64,000 bases of DNA from Kiritimatiellia bacterium. GTDB lineage: Bacteria; Verrucomicrobiota; Kiritimatiellia; CAIVKH01. Positions within the stretch are counted from its first letter, which is position 1. Each line of letters starts with the position of its first letter. The DNA is taken from NCBI GenBank assembly GCA_023953695.1, contig JAMLJG010000012.1:1-64000 (forward strand), read 5' to 3'. This document shows positions 44,343 to 53,544 of this stretch, in pieces. The notes under the pieces are model-generated. The model made no database searches. It saw only the letters and a list, made by a program, of their open reading frames with translations, and was not told where the DNA came from. Position numbers and translations under genes: made by a program.

Positions 44343-44415
44343 TGCCCGATGGTGTAACGGTAGCACAACAGACTCTGGATCTGTTTGTCTAGGTTCAAAT
44401 CCTAGTCGGGCAACC
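44343..44415 (+). tRNA. tRNA-Gln (anticodon CTG)
   Basis: The acceptor stem TGCCCGA pairs with TCGGGCA. Anticodon stem ACAGA/TCTGT encloses a seven-base loop CTCTGGA with anticodon CTG at its centre; T arm CTAGG-TTCAAAT-CCTAG. CCA is encoded (44413-44415). It reads the CAG codon. It is the only RNA gene found in the window and lies between the sixA-like and dnaN genes on the opposite strand. Confidence 0.93.
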
Positions 44416-44443
44416 ATCCCCTCTCTCCCCTCTCAGCCGTGCG

Positions 44444-45538
44444 CTATTTGATGCGCATCGGCATCAGCACATAGAGGAACGGCTTGTCGTTCCGAATCAA
44501 GCAGGGGCTCAACTCGTCGCTGATTTCAAAGCTGATTTCATCGCTGGACAAATTGCGCAGCGGATCCAGCAGGAAATCAGGATTGAACGCCACCGTCACA
44601 TCCTTGCCGCTGTACTTGATAGCAACCCGCTCGCGCGCCTCGCCCACATCCGTGGCCATGGCCGACACCTCGAGATGATCTTTGGAAAAACTCAGCGTGA
44701 TAGACCCCGAGCGGTCCGTCAGCAACAGCGCCACGCGCCGTATGGCGTGCATCACCAACTCGCGCTCCAAGCTAATGCGCTGATCCGAGCCCGGCGGAAT
44801 CACCTGGCGGAAGTTCGGATAGGCGTGATCCACCAACTTCGAGATCGTGAGCAAATTGCCGAACTCGAACGAAACCTGGCTCTCGGCGATCTGAATGCGC
44901 ACCTTCCCCTCGTCCTTCAGCGCCTTGAGCAACTCGCTCACCGTCTTGCTGGGAACGATCCACTCGCCCTCCATATCGCGCCCCCATTCCGCATCCTGTT
45001 CCCACATGGCCATCCGTCGCCCATCCGTCGCCACCACCGACAACTTGCCGCCCTTGAAGCTCAGCAGCACACCATTCAGCATCGGGCGAGAATCGTCTGA
45101 CGAAGCCGCATAAGACGTGGCCTGCAGCATGTTCCGGAACTCCGCCTGCTCGAGCGAATAGACCCGATTGCCCTGGAACTTCGGCAGCGGCGGAAACTCA
45201 TCCTCCGAAATACCGTTGATTTTGTAGAACGAGGCCCCCGCGCGAATCGTCGCAACGTCCTTGTCATCCACATCAATCTCAATCTCGGAAACCGGAAGTT
45301 CCTTAAAGATGCTGAAAATGCGGCGCGCGGGCAGCGTGGTGCCGCCCGTCCGACTCACCTTGGCCGCCACTGACGTGCGAACCGTAACTTCCAAATCCGT
45401 TGACGTGAGCCAAAGCCGATCCTGCTCGGCCTTCAAACACACGTTATACAAGACAGGCAGTGTCGAACGGACAGAGATGATGGACTGCGTGTTCTGGAGT
45501 CCTTCCAATATGGCGTCTTTGCTGACGGTCAGTTTCAT
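44444..45538 (-). CDS. dnaN: DNA polymerase III beta sliding clamp
   Basis: Starts at 45538 (MKLTVSKDAILEGLQNTQSI); the ten codons upstream are not conserved. The 364-residue ring subunit shows the three-domain clamp repeat, with VVATDGRRMAMWEQD in the first half and the C-terminal LIRNDKPFLYVLMPMRIK, the usual clamp ending. It tethers the polymerase to DNA. It lies downstream of dnaA in the same direction, the common dnaA-dnaN order, but with a 278-bp gap. Confidence 0.97.
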   Translation of the reverse strand: MKLTVSKDAILEGLQNTQSIISVRSTLPVLYNVCLKAEQDRLWLTSTDLEVTVRTSVAAKVSRTGGTTLPARRIFSIFKELPVSEIEIDVDDKDVATIRAGASFYKINGISEDEFPPLPKFQGNRVYSLEQAEFRNMLQATSYAASSDDSRPMLNGVLLSFKGGKLSVVATDGRRMAMWEQDAEWGRDMEGEWIVPSKTVSELLKALKDEGKVRIQIAESQVSFEFGNLLTISKLVDHAYPNFRQVIPPGSDQRISLERELVMHAIRRVALLLTDRSGSITLSFSKDHLEVSAMATDVGEARERVAIKYSGKDVTVAFNPDFLLDPLRNLSSDEISFEISDELSPCLIRNDKPFLYVLMPMRIK

Positions 45539-45816
45539 ACGGTTTCTTTCCTCGTGCTCGTTATGCACATCCTCTGAGAGTACGGATTTAATAAACCATT
45601 AACGATAATCTTCTTATTATGGCGCATGACAAGTGGAACAACAAGCATTCCGTGGCGTCCCTGCGCGGCTTTTCGGGCCGTTTCCCCATGTGAATAACCC
45701 TGTGGAAACCTGCCTGTCCCGGCCCGGTTCTGTGGACAGATGCAAGGCGTTAACAATGGCAAACAGGGCATGCACAGAAGCGGTGCGGGTTTTCGACAGG
45801 TTATCAAAAGTCTTCA
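45539..45816. other. dnaA-dnaN intergenic region
   Basis: This 278-bp gap has no gene. It holds TGTGAATAA at 45689-45697 (TTATTCACA on the minus strand, a fit to TTATnCACA DnaA boxes) and weaker look-alikes such as TGTGGAAAC and TTATCAAAA. It may contribute to origin function or to control of dnaN. Confidence 0.4.
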
Positions 45817-47172
45817 TCAAGAGCGTTTGCTGAGGCGCTGCTGCAAGACCGCCATGTTTTGGCGAAACGCCGCATCCTGCTTCAAGCGATCCACGACGAG
45901 GCGATGAGCATGCAGCACCGTCGCATGGTTCCGCCCAAACGCGACGCCGATGGACGGCAGCGAGTGCGAAGTCATCTCGCGGCATAGATACATGGCAATC
46001 TGGCGCGGAAATGCAATGGACTGCGGCCGGCGACTACTCGTCATGTCCGCCAGGCGCAAATCGAAGTGGTCCGCCACAACCTTCTGGATCTCTTCCATCG
46101 TCAACGTCTCGTGGCTTTCCTGATCCAGCGTGTCGCGCAGGAGATATTCCAGTGTCTCAAGGGTGAGTGGGCGCCCCGTGAGCGACGAATAGGAAACCGC
46201 GCGGATCAAGGCGCCCTCCAGGCGGCGAATGTTCGAGCGAATGTTTTCCGCGAGATAGTTGATGATCTCGTCGGGCAGGTTCAGCTTCATCTGTTCCTGC
46301 TTGTTGCGCAGAATCGCAATGCGCGTCTCCACATCCGGCAATTCAAGCTCGGTGACCAACCCCCACTCAAAACGTGAAACGAGGCGATGCTCCAACCCCG
46401 GAATCTCGCAGGCGGGCCGGTCGCAGGTCAGAACGATCTGTTTGTGACTGTCGAAGAGCGCATTGAACGTGTGGAAGAACTCTTCCTGCAAGCGCTCCTT
46501 GCCTCCGAGAAATTGAATGTCGTCAATCAGCAGGACATCCACACTGCGATATTTCTTCCGAAACTGCACCAGCGCCTTGCGCTGCAGCGCGTCAATATAC
46601 TCATTCGTGAAGGTCTCAGAGGATACATAGGCGATAGACGCTTTCGTCTGCGAGGCCACGGAGTGCCCAATCGCCTGCATCAGATGCGTCTTTCCGAGGC
46701 CCACTCCGCCGTAAATAAAGAGCGGGTTGTAAGCGCGGCCCGGCGACTGCGCGACCGCGAGAGAAGCCGCGTGAGGAAAACTGTTCGATGAACCGACGAT
46801 GAACGAATCGAACGTGTAGTTCTGATTGAGCGTTTGCTTCGCCTGCGCGGGTGAAGGCTTTTCGCGTTCGGGTGGCCGCTGCGGCTGCGGCGCCGCGGGC
46901 GCAGGAGTCTCGAGGGCCGCTGCAGAGCGAGAAACGGTGAACGAAATCCCCAGCGGCGTTCCGTTCACCACCGTCACTGCGTCGCGAATGAGCGAGAGAT
47001 AGTTTTCTTCCAGCCAGCTCTGATAGAAATTATTCTGCACCGAAAGAATGAGTTTGTCGCCCTCCAGGGCCGCCGCCTCAATGACAGCAATCCAACGATC
47101 AAACACGTCCTTCGAAAGCGTGGACTTCAAATGCTTGCAGGCTTGCGCCCACATGACCTCTGCGCTCATCAC
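45817..47172 (-). CDS. dnaA: Chromosomal replication initiator protein DnaA
   Basis: The 451-residue protein has domain I (MWAQACKHLKSTLSKDVFDR), a Pro-rich linker, the AAA+ domain with Walker A GGVGLGKTHLMQ and sensor YVSSETFTNEY, Walker B VDVLLIDDIQFL, and the C-terminal DNA-binding domain IV (RQIAMYLCREMTSHSLPSIG, GRNHATVLHAH). DnaA melts the origin and loads the helicase. A DnaA box sits 112 bp upstream of its start, consistent with autoregulation or an adjoining origin. Confidence 0.98.
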   Translation of the reverse strand: MMSAEVMWAQACKHLKSTLSKDVFDRWIAVIEAAALEGDKLILSVQNNFYQSWLEENYLSLIRDAVTVVNGTPLGISFTVSRSAAALETPAPAAPQPQRPPEREKPSPAQAKQTLNQNYTFDSFIVGSSNSFPHAASLAVAQSPGRAYNPLFIYGGVGLGKTHLMQAIGHSVASQTKASIAYVSSETFTNEYIDALQRKALVQFRKKYRSVDVLLIDDIQFLGGKERLQEEFFHTFNALFDSHKQIVLTCDRPACEIPGLEHRLVSRFEWGLVTELELPDVETRIAILRNKQEQMKLNLPDEIINYLAENIRSNIRRLEGALIRAVSYSSLTGRPLTLETLEYLLRDTLDQESHETLTMEEIQKVVADHFDLRLADMTSSRRPQSIAFPRQIAMYLCREMTSHSLPSIGVAFGRNHATVLHAHRLVVDRLKQDAAFRQNMAVLQQRLSKRS

Positions 47173-47574
47173 AAGTATTCCCTCAAGCCGAGTCGCCCCA
47201 ATGGCTCCTCAGCGCTTCGTCGCGCAGCGCAGAAATAGCGGAAAATCAGTGGACATGGCGAAAAACGCGACGACGAACCCGAGTTATCCACAACTTATCA
47301 ACAGCCCTACGCACCTCTATCTCTTGCCTGCGACGAACGGAACGTAAAAATCAAACGCACATCGGACAAGGGAAAAAAACGAATCGGGCAATCTATTTCC
47401 AGCGCTACAATAGATAGACGAGAGAATCGGAAAACCGCAATATGTAGCGGAACAAAATGCAATATCGCTATTCGTGAAACGGCAAGAAGTTGCGACGAAG
47501 CGAGGGAAAAAAGTCCGCATTTTTATAGCGAAATGCGTGGTTTTTGTTTGAGTGAGTTTGTGAAGGAATGACTC
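47173..47574. other. Candidate replication origin or regulatory region upstream of dnaA
   Basis: This gene-free 402-bp stretch separates divergent dnaA and the M24 peptidase gene. It holds a perfect DnaA box TTATCCACA (47284-47292) directly followed by TTATCAACA (47295-47303) and a run of AT-rich sequence from about 47340 to 47560, including TTTTTATAGCG. Only two good boxes are visible, so origin status is a suggestion; the other candidate is the dnaA-dnaN gap. Confidence 0.45.
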
Positions 47575-48702
47575 ATGAAAAAGACATCAACAGGTGCACG
47601 TTTGGTGGTCGCGGGATCGGGCGATGCCGCAAATATGCGCTATGCGTGCGGATTCCAGCCGGTTGATCCGGTGCTGCTGCTGCACACCGCGCGCGAACGA
47701 CATCTCGTGGTTCCGGTCCTTGAAGTGGGCCGCGCGCGCGAAGAGGCAAAGGGGACGCGAGTCTATACACCGGAAGAGTTGGGCCTTCCTCTCTATGATC
47801 GCCGCTCCATTGCCGCGTGGGCCGTGCAGTTGCTGAAGCGCGCGCGCGTTCAACGCGTGCGCGTGGCGGAGCAATTTCCTCTCGGAGTCGCGCGCGCGCT
47901 GGAAGAGAGCGGCGTCCAATTGGAGATCGCATCTGCGGCGCTCTATCCCGAGCGCGAGAGCAAAAGCAAAAAGGAAATTGAAGCCATTGCCGTGGCGCAG
48001 CAGGCGGCCGCCGCGGCCGTGCGCGCCGCAGTCGCGGATATTCGAAACGCGCACATCGCGCGCAGTGGCGAGCTGAAGCTCAATCGCGCAGTGCTCTCTT
48101 CCGAGCGGCTGCGCCAGACGATTGACCGAACATTGCTGGCGCACGATTGTGCGGCGCGCGAAACGATCGCGGCGTGTGGTCGTCACGCGGCGGATCCCCA
48201 CCATCGCGGCGAAGGGCCGCTGCGCGTCAGCGAGACGATCGTGCTCGATATTTTTCCGCAACACCGCAAGACGGGCTATTGGGGCGACATCACGCGCACC
48301 GTGGTGAAGGGGCCCGCCACACCGAAGCAACTGCTCATGTATCGCGCGGTCCTCAAAGCACAGGCGCAAGCGCGCGCGCGAATCAAGCCCGGCGTCCGCG
48401 CGGATCGGATTCACAAGGAGGTGCAGGACACGTTGCGCGCGGCGGGTTTCCGAACCGAAATCGTCAATGGCACCCCGGTCGGCTTTTTTCACGGAACGGG
48501 ACACAGTATCGGACTGGATATTCACGAAGCGCCCTCCATTTCTCTGGCGCCGGTTCGGTTGCGCGCGGGCCATGTGGTCACCGTGGAGCCGGGCTTGTAT
48601 TATCCGGAGGATGGAGGCGTGCGCATTGAGGATACGGTGGCCGTCACCGCCCGCGGCGCGCGCGTCCTCGCGACATGCCCCTACACCTTTGAACTGAAAT
48701 GA
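47575..48702 (+). CDS. M24 family metallopeptidase (Xaa-Pro aminopeptidase-like)
   Basis: The 375-residue protein has an N-terminal creatinase-like domain and a C-terminal pita-bread domain with the five metal ligands: the two Asp in VLDIFPQHRKTGYWGDITRT, His in FFHGTGHSIGLDIHE, Glu in VTVEPGLYYPE and Glu in VRIEDTV. It is likely an aminopeptidase for Xaa-Pro substrates. It has AAGGA seven bases before its start. Its stop overlaps the ATG of the next gene (48699-48702), so the two genes are coupled. Confidence 0.88.
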   Translation: MKKTSTGARLVVAGSGDAANMRYACGFQPVDPVLLLHTARERHLVVPVLEVGRAREEAKGTRVYTPEELGLPLYDRRSIAAWAVQLLKRARVQRVRVAEQFPLGVARALEESGVQLEIASAALYPERESKSKKEIEAIAVAQQAAAAAVRAAVADIRNAHIARSGELKLNRAVLSSERLRQTIDRTLLAHDCAARETIAACGRHAADPHHRGEGPLRVSETIVLDIFPQHRKTGYWGDITRTVVKGPATPKQLLMYRAVLKAQAQARARIKPGVRADRIHKEVQDTLRAAGFRTEIVNGTPVGFFHGTGHSIGLDIHEAPSISLAPVRLRAGHVVTVEPGLYYPEDGGVRIEDTVAVTARGARVLATCPYTFELK

Positions 48703-49532
48703 AGCAATTGATTCTGCATGTTGTGTTTTGGCTCGCGGCGCTTTGGCTCTTTCTGCGCTGGTTCGAGTGGAAGAGTCTCTACGTGCCCTCGCGCGTTGTG
48801 GATCAGACTCCGGCGGATGCGGGGCTCGCCTACGAGGATGTCGAATTTTTCACGGAAGATGGTGTGCGGCTCCACGGCTGGTGGATTCCACATCCGGAAG
48901 CGCGCGGAACGATTCTCTATTTCCACGGCAATGGAATGAACATCGCGACGCGCATCGGCTTGTGCAAAGACCTTCATCGGCTGGATGTGAATATTTTCAT
49001 TTTCGACTACCGTGGCTATGGGCGAAGCGGCGGCTGGATTACAACAGAACAAGGCACGTATCGCGATGCGCGCGCCGCGTATGAGGTAGTTCGCGCTCGC
49101 TATGGCGACCAGGAGAACCCCCCGGTTGTCGCGTATGGTTCGTCGTTAGGTGCAGCGATTGCTTCGCAACTGGCGCTCGACCAGCCCGTGCGTGCCGCTG
49201 TGTTTGAGGCGGGCTTCAACAACACGATTGATGTCGGGAAGTGGCTCTACCCGTGGCTGCCGGTTCGTTGGATAGTGAAGTTTCGATACGAAACGGATCG
49301 GCGGGTGGCGCAACTGCACATTCCCAAACTCTTCGCGCATTCGCGCGAGGACACCCTGATTCCGATCGAGCTCGGGCAGAAGCTGTTCGCTGCCGCCGCA
49401 GAACCAAAGCAATTCGTGGAACTCACCGGCCCACATGGTGAGTCTGGCTGGAATGAAACACCCGCCTTTTGGCCCGCCTTGAGCGATTTTATTGACCGCG
49501 CGCTCCCGCGTTCGACCGATCCATTGCAATAA
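48699..49532 (+). CDS. Alpha/beta hydrolase with N-terminal membrane anchor
   Basis: The 277-residue product has a single N-terminal transmembrane helix (HVVFWLAALWLFLRWFEW), then an alpha/beta hydrolase fold: oxyanion region ILYFHGNGMN, nucleophile elbow AYGSSLGAA (Ser in GxSxG), the acid in HSREDTLIPI and the His in LTGPHGESGWNE. It resembles the BEM46/YfhR-type hydrolases of unknown substrate. Overlaps the M24 peptidase stop by four bases. Confidence 0.85.
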   Translation: MKQLILHVVFWLAALWLFLRWFEWKSLYVPSRVVDQTPADAGLAYEDVEFFTEDGVRLHGWWIPHPEARGTILYFHGNGMNIATRIGLCKDLHRLDVNIFIFDYRGYGRSGGWITTEQGTYRDARAAYEVVRARYGDQENPPVVAYGSSLGAAIASQLALDQPVRAAVFEAGFNNTIDVGKWLYPWLPVRWIVKFRYETDRRVAQLHIPKLFAHSREDTLIPIELGQKLFAAAAEPKQFVELTGPHGESGWNETPAFWPALSDFIDRALPRSTDPLQ

Positions 49533-49594
49533 ACAGAAGTGCACCTGCGTTCTCCCTTCAAGCAGCCCGGTGGCTGCCAACAGGAGCGACAACG

Positions 49595-50149
49595 ATGAAA
49601 ACGTGGAGAATGATTCTAGCACTAGTGAGCGCATGCGCGCTCACGGCCGCGGCTCAGCCGAACGGCCCTCGAGGCAATGCCCCGAATGATGCAGGACGCG
49701 GAATGCCGCGCGGAGTGAACCTCTCGAGATTGGTGAAGAATGAGCGACTGCTCAATTCGCTGAATCTTTCCGAAGCGCAGGTGAACGCGCTCAAAGAGCG
49801 CGCCGCCACCTCGCAGAAGAAGATCGCGGACTTGCGCGACGCCATCGAAAAGGCCGAGGCGGATGTGCGCTCGCTGATGCAAGCCGATACGCTCGACCGC
49901 GAGGCCGTGATGAAAGCGGTGGACAAAGCGGGACAAATTCGCACCGATCTGCGAAAGATGCACATTGAGGACCAGTTCGCGATCAGCGAAATTGCGGGCC
50001 CCGATGCCCTGCGCGAATTGCGGGCACAACGCCAGCGCCAGAATATGGAGCGGCGCAGCGATCGCGGCCCGCGTCGCGATGGTGATCGGCCGGGCATGAT
50101 GGGTCGTCGCGGGCCGGCCGATGATGACCTCGAGTCGGAAGAACCATAA
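49595..50149 (+). CDS. Secreted Spy/CpxP-like helical protein
   Basis: The 184-residue product has a signal peptide (TWRMILALVSACALTAAAQP) and a helical, charged middle (LLNSLNLSEAQVNALKERAA; IEKAEADVRSLMQADTLDRE) like the LTxxQ-containing Spy/CpxP/heavy-metal-sensor family, periplasmic chaperones or metal sensors. The C-terminal third is Arg/Asp/Pro-rich and probably disordered. No operon partner is present; a hairpin at 50176 follows it. Confidence 0.65.
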   Translation: MKTWRMILALVSACALTAAAQPNGPRGNAPNDAGRGMPRGVNLSRLVKNERLLNSLNLSEAQVNALKERAATSQKKIADLRDAIEKAEADVRSLMQADTLDREAVMKAVDKAGQIRTDLRKMHIEDQFAISEIAGPDALRELRAQRQRQNMERRSDRGPRRDGDRPGMMGRRGPADDDLESEEP

Positions 50150-50175
50150 TAGACGAACGAAGCGAGACCGAAGAG

Positions 50176-50210
50176 CAACCCGCGTCGGAACGCCCGGCGC
50201 GGGTTGTTTG
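50176..50210. terminator. Bidirectional terminator hairpin
   Basis: CAACCCGCG (50176-50184) and CGCGGGTTG (50198-50206) form a nine-base-pair stem with a 13-base loop; TTTGTTA follows on the plus strand. It stands between the convergent Spy-like gene and murA. Confidence 0.75.
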
Positions 50211-51494
50211 TTACGCTTCGCGTCGGATGTCGGCGCCGAGCGCGCGCAGACGCTCATCCACGTTTTCATAGCCGCGATCAATCACCTCTGCGCCATCAAT
50301 GATGCTGGTGCCGCGCGCGCAAAGGGCGGCGATGAGCATCGCCATGCCCGCGCGAATGTCGGGGGAGCTCATGTGGATGCCGTGCAGTTTTGCGGGCCCG
50401 TCCACCACCACGCGGTGGGGATCGCACTGCACCACGCGCGCGCCCATCTCGATGAGGCGGTCCACAAAGTACATGCGGCTCTCGAACAGTTTTTCGTGAA
50501 AGAGAACGCTGCCGCGCGCCTGGGTTGCCAGCACAATCGCGACGCTCATCAGGTCGGATGGAAACATCGGCCAGATGCCGTCTTCCACTTTTGAAATCGC
50601 GCCGCCGAAGTCGCGGCGAATGCGAAACGAGCGGTGCGCGGGCTGCAGAAGAAGGGAGCCCTCGTCCTGCCAGTCAACGCCAAGTCGCGCGAAAACGCGC
50701 CCGAGAACGGAGCGGAGGTCGCCTTCTGGGATTCCGCTCACGCGGAGTTCACCGCCGGTGACCGCAGCCGCCGCGAGATAGCTGCCCGCCTCGATATAGT
50801 CCGGTCCGATGGTGTGGTCCGCGCCGCCCAACGCCTCGACCCCTTCAATGCGGATTCGATTTGTGCCGAGGCCTTCCATGCGCGCGCCCATTTTGATGAG
50901 GAGTGCGCCGAGATCCTGCACATGCGGCTCGCAGGCTGCGTTATAGACGGAGGTTTCGCCAAGGGCAGTGGCTGCGGCCATCATCAAGTTTTCGGTTCCG
51001 GTGACGCTGGCCTCTTCCAGGAGAATAGAGCTGCCGCGCAGACGGCGCCTCGCGCTAAAGGCGAAAAACTCGCCTCCGTCCACCTTCACGCCGAGCGCGC
51101 GCAGCGCGGTCAAATGCGTATCCACGCGGCGTCGGCCAATCACATCGCCGCCGGGGGGAAAAATGTTCGCGCGGCCCATGCGCACGGTGAGCGGCCCGGC
51201 GAAGAGAATGGAAGCGCGTACGCGGCGGCAGAGGTCCGCGTTGAGGCGGGAGCGCCGAATGCGTGCGGCGGTGACGGTGGCTGTGCGCGTCTTCTCGTTC
51301 AAGGCAATGTCGGCGCCCAGCTCCGCCAGCAGTTGCAACATGACGCGGACATCGTTGATCAGTGGAAGATTGCGGAGCGTAACGGGTTGATCGGTCAGCA
51401 GACACGCAGCGAGCATCGGCAGGGCGGCGTTCTTGTTGCCGACCGGCGTGAACGAGCCCGAAAGCTGGCGCTGTCCCTTGATGATCAGGCGCAT
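50211..51494 (-). CDS. murA: UDP-N-acetylglucosamine 1-carboxyvinyltransferase, Asp117 type
   Basis: The 427-residue enzyme catalyses the first committed step of peptidoglycan synthesis, transfer of enolpyruvate from PEP to UDP-GlcNAc. The K/N pair is at VGNKNAALPML (Lys21, Asn22). In the catalytic loop the usual PGGCxIGxRPxDxH is IFPPGGDVIGRRRVDTH, so the Cys that fosfomycin alkylates is Asp117 (codon GAT at 51144-51146, minus strand). Asp at this place is found in Chlamydia and mycobacterial MurA and gives fosfomycin resistance while keeping activity. It is followed by a good stem-loop, and a paired-palindrome element precedes its start. Confidence 0.97.
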   Translation of the reverse strand: MRLIIKGQRQLSGSFTPVGNKNAALPMLAACLLTDQPVTLRNLPLINDVRVMLQLLAELGADIALNEKTRTATVTAARIRRSRLNADLCRRVRASILFAGPLTVRMGRANIFPPGGDVIGRRRVDTHLTALRALGVKVDGGEFFAFSARRRLRGSSILLEEASVTGTENLMMAAATALGETSVYNAACEPHVQDLGALLIKMGARMEGLGTNRIRIEGVEALGGADHTIGPDYIEAGSYLAAAAVTGGELRVSGIPEGDLRSVLGRVFARLGVDWQDEGSLLLQPAHRSFRIRRDFGGAISKVEDGIWPMFPSDLMSVAIVLATQARGSVLFHEKLFESRMYFVDRLIEMGARVVQCDPHRVVVDGPAKLHGIHMSSPDIRAGMAMLIAALCARGTSIIDGAEVIDRGYENVDERLRALGADIRREA

Positions 51495-51505
51495 GAAGCG
51501 AAAAC

Positions 51506-51552
51506 TTCCAACGGTTGGAAATGTTGTTTGCGCGGCCTTCCAACGATTGGAA
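51506..51552. repeat. Paired-palindrome element: TTCCAACGGTTGGAA / TTCCAACGATTGGAA
   Basis: Two palindromes at 51506-51520 and 51538-51552, centres again 32 bp apart. Lies 12 bp before the murA start, between murA and the upstream glmS stop. The spacer (ATGTTGTTTGCGCGGCC) differs from that of the 31-kb copy. Confidence 0.85.
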
Positions 51553-51575
51553 AAACGACCGTCGCGCGAGAAAGA

Positions 51576-53402
51576 CTATTCAACCGTGACGCTCTTGGCG
51601 AGATTTCTCGGTTTATCAATGTCGGTTCCGCGCGCTTGCGCGGCGTAGTAGGCCAGGAGTTGGAGGGCAACGACGTTGACGATGGGAGAGAATTCGTCGC
51701 GAATGGCAGGGACGTAGATGATGTCGCCTGCGATTTCTTTGACGAGGGTGTCGCCTTCGGTTGCGACGGCGATGATGCGGCCGTGGCGCGCCTCGACCTC
51801 CTTCATGTTGGAGATCATTTTGTCATACACCTCGTCGCGCGTTTGGGTGCAGATGCAGACGACGGGGAGATACTCGTTGATGAGAGCGATGGGGCCGTGC
51901 TTCATTTCGCCTGCGGCGTAGCCCTCGGCATGTTGGTAGGAAATCTCTTTGTTTTTCAGCGCCCCTTCGAGAGCTGTGGGATAGTTGAACTTGCGGCCGA
52001 GATAGAGCGAGCTGGGGCCGTCATGATGTTTGCCGGCGATGGCGCGAATGGTCTCTTTTCGGGAGATGACGAGGTGGATCGCATCGGGCACTTTGCGCAA
52101 ATCGGTCAAACATTGTGCGATTTCGCTCTCGTTCAGCGTGCCGCGGGCGCGGGCGATGTGCAGGGCCAGGAGGGCGAAGGCCATTTGCTGGGCGGTGTAG
52201 GCCTTGGTGGAGGCGACGCCGATTTCCGGGCCGGCTTCCGTGAAGAGAACGGCGTCGCTTTCGCGAACCACGGAGCTGCCGGGGACGTTGCAAATGGAGA
52301 GCACCTTGCAGCCCCAGTTGCGCGCCATTCGAATTCCGGCCAGGGTGTCGGCGGTTTCCCCGGATTGTGAGACGGGGATCAGGAGCGTGCCGGGATCAAT
52401 TTTCGGGTCGCGATAGCGAAATTCGCTGGCGAGATCGGTCTCCACTGCGAGGCCGGTGAAGTGTTCGAGGAGGAGCCTTCCATACATGCCCGCGTGATAG
52501 GCCGTTCCGCAGGCGACGATCATGATTCGGTTGAGTTTGCGGAAATAGTTGGCGCTCAATTCGAATTCGTCGGACAGGTCGCTGTGTTTTTCGATGAGGT
52601 TGCGCAACACGCGCGGCTGCTCGTGGATTTCCTTGAGCATGTAGGTTTCAAAGCCCGCGCGCTCGGCTGCTTCGGCCTGAAGAGTCACGGCGTGAATTTC
52701 TGGCTGAACGCGTTGGCCGGCAAGGGTATAAACGTTAACCCCATCGGTGCGCAGCGCCGCAATTTCGCCGTCGTTGAGATAGATCACCTCGCGGATTCGG
52801 CTCAAAATCGCGGGCACATCGCTGGCGATGTAGTATTCGCCGCTGCCGATTCCCACGATGAGCGGGCTGCCGTGCCGAGCGGCGAAGACGGTGTTGGGTT
52901 CATCTGCCGAGAGAACACCCACGGCGTAGGCGCCGCGCGCGCGCGAAAGCGCGTTGCGCAGGGCGGTGAGGGTGTCGGGTGCGCCGTCTTTGAGTTCCTG
53001 CGCGATGAGGTGCGGAATGACTTCTGTGTCTGTCTGCGAGGAGAATCGGTGCCCCTTCTTCTCCAGCTCTTCGCGCAGTTCTTTGTAGTTTTCGATGATG
53101 CCGTTGTGAACAACCGCGAGCCGGCCCGAATCATCTGTGTGCGGGTGGGCGTTGGCTTCGGTCGGCGGGCCGTGGGTTGCCCAACGGGTGTGGCCAATGC
53201 CGGGGCGTCCGCCAAGCGGGGTCAGGTGAAGGATATCTTCGAGGGCGGAGAGGCGGCCGACCGCTTTTCGGAGGGATAGCCCTGCGCTGTCCAACACGGC
53301 CACGCCGGCGGAGTCGTAGCCTCGATATTCGAGCCGCTTTAGACCGTCAATCAGGAGCGGAATCGCATCCTGTTTTCCCACATAGCCAACAATGCCACAC
53401 AT
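51576..53402 (-). CDS. glmS: Glutamine-fructose-6-phosphate aminotransferase
   Basis: The 608-residue enzyme starts at 53402 with MCGIVGYVG, so Cys2 becomes the N-terminal nucleophile of the glutaminase domain. Two SIS sugar-isomerase domains follow (VACGTAYHAGMYGRLL; SQSGETADTLAGIRMA; CYS-free IALINEYLPVVCI) and the conserved end PRNLAKSVTVE. It supplies glucosamine 6-phosphate for peptidoglycan and precedes murA in the same direction. No glmS ribozyme-like structure was recognised upstream. Confidence 0.97.
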   Translation of the reverse strand: MCGIVGYVGKQDAIPLLIDGLKRLEYRGYDSAGVAVLDSAGLSLRKAVGRLSALEDILHLTPLGGRPGIGHTRWATHGPPTEANAHPHTDDSGRLAVVHNGIIENYKELREELEKKGHRFSSQTDTEVIPHLIAQELKDGAPDTLTALRNALSRARGAYAVGVLSADEPNTVFAARHGSPLIVGIGSGEYYIASDVPAILSRIREVIYLNDGEIAALRTDGVNVYTLAGQRVQPEIHAVTLQAEAAERAGFETYMLKEIHEQPRVLRNLIEKHSDLSDEFELSANYFRKLNRIMIVACGTAYHAGMYGRLLLEHFTGLAVETDLASEFRYRDPKIDPGTLLIPVSQSGETADTLAGIRMARNWGCKVLSICNVPGSSVVRESDAVLFTEAGPEIGVASTKAYTAQQMAFALLALHIARARGTLNESEIAQCLTDLRKVPDAIHLVISRKETIRAIAGKHHDGPSSLYLGRKFNYPTALEGALKNKEISYQHAEGYAAGEMKHGPIALINEYLPVVCICTQTRDEVYDKMISNMKEVEARHGRIIAVATEGDTLVKEIAGDIIYVPAIRDEFSPIVNVVALQLLAYYAAQARGTDIDKPRNLAKSVTVE

Positions 53403-53491
53403 CGAAGAACACGCTTCTTTCTTTGTCCGATGAACCCGCAGTTGGGGCTTTCCAGCCGCGTGCCGGTTTCTCAATCCCGCTTAAACTGACA

Positions 53492-53521
53492 CGCCGCGGG
53501 TGTTTTGTAAAACCCGCGGCG
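53492..53521. terminator. Strong hairpin downstream of the prepilin gene
   Basis: CGCCGCGGGT (53492-53501) and ACCCGCGGCG (53512-53521) pair over ten bases with a ten-base loop. Located after the minus-strand prepilin gene and before glmS. No long T run follows on either strand, so it may work as an attenuating hairpin or an incomplete intrinsic terminator. Confidence 0.6.
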
Positions 53522-53544
53522 CATCTTGACAACAGGATAAGTTT

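Noticed and set aside
51553..51575. Possible attenuator before murA
   Set aside because: Only the paired-palindrome element is present; there is no stem with a T run.
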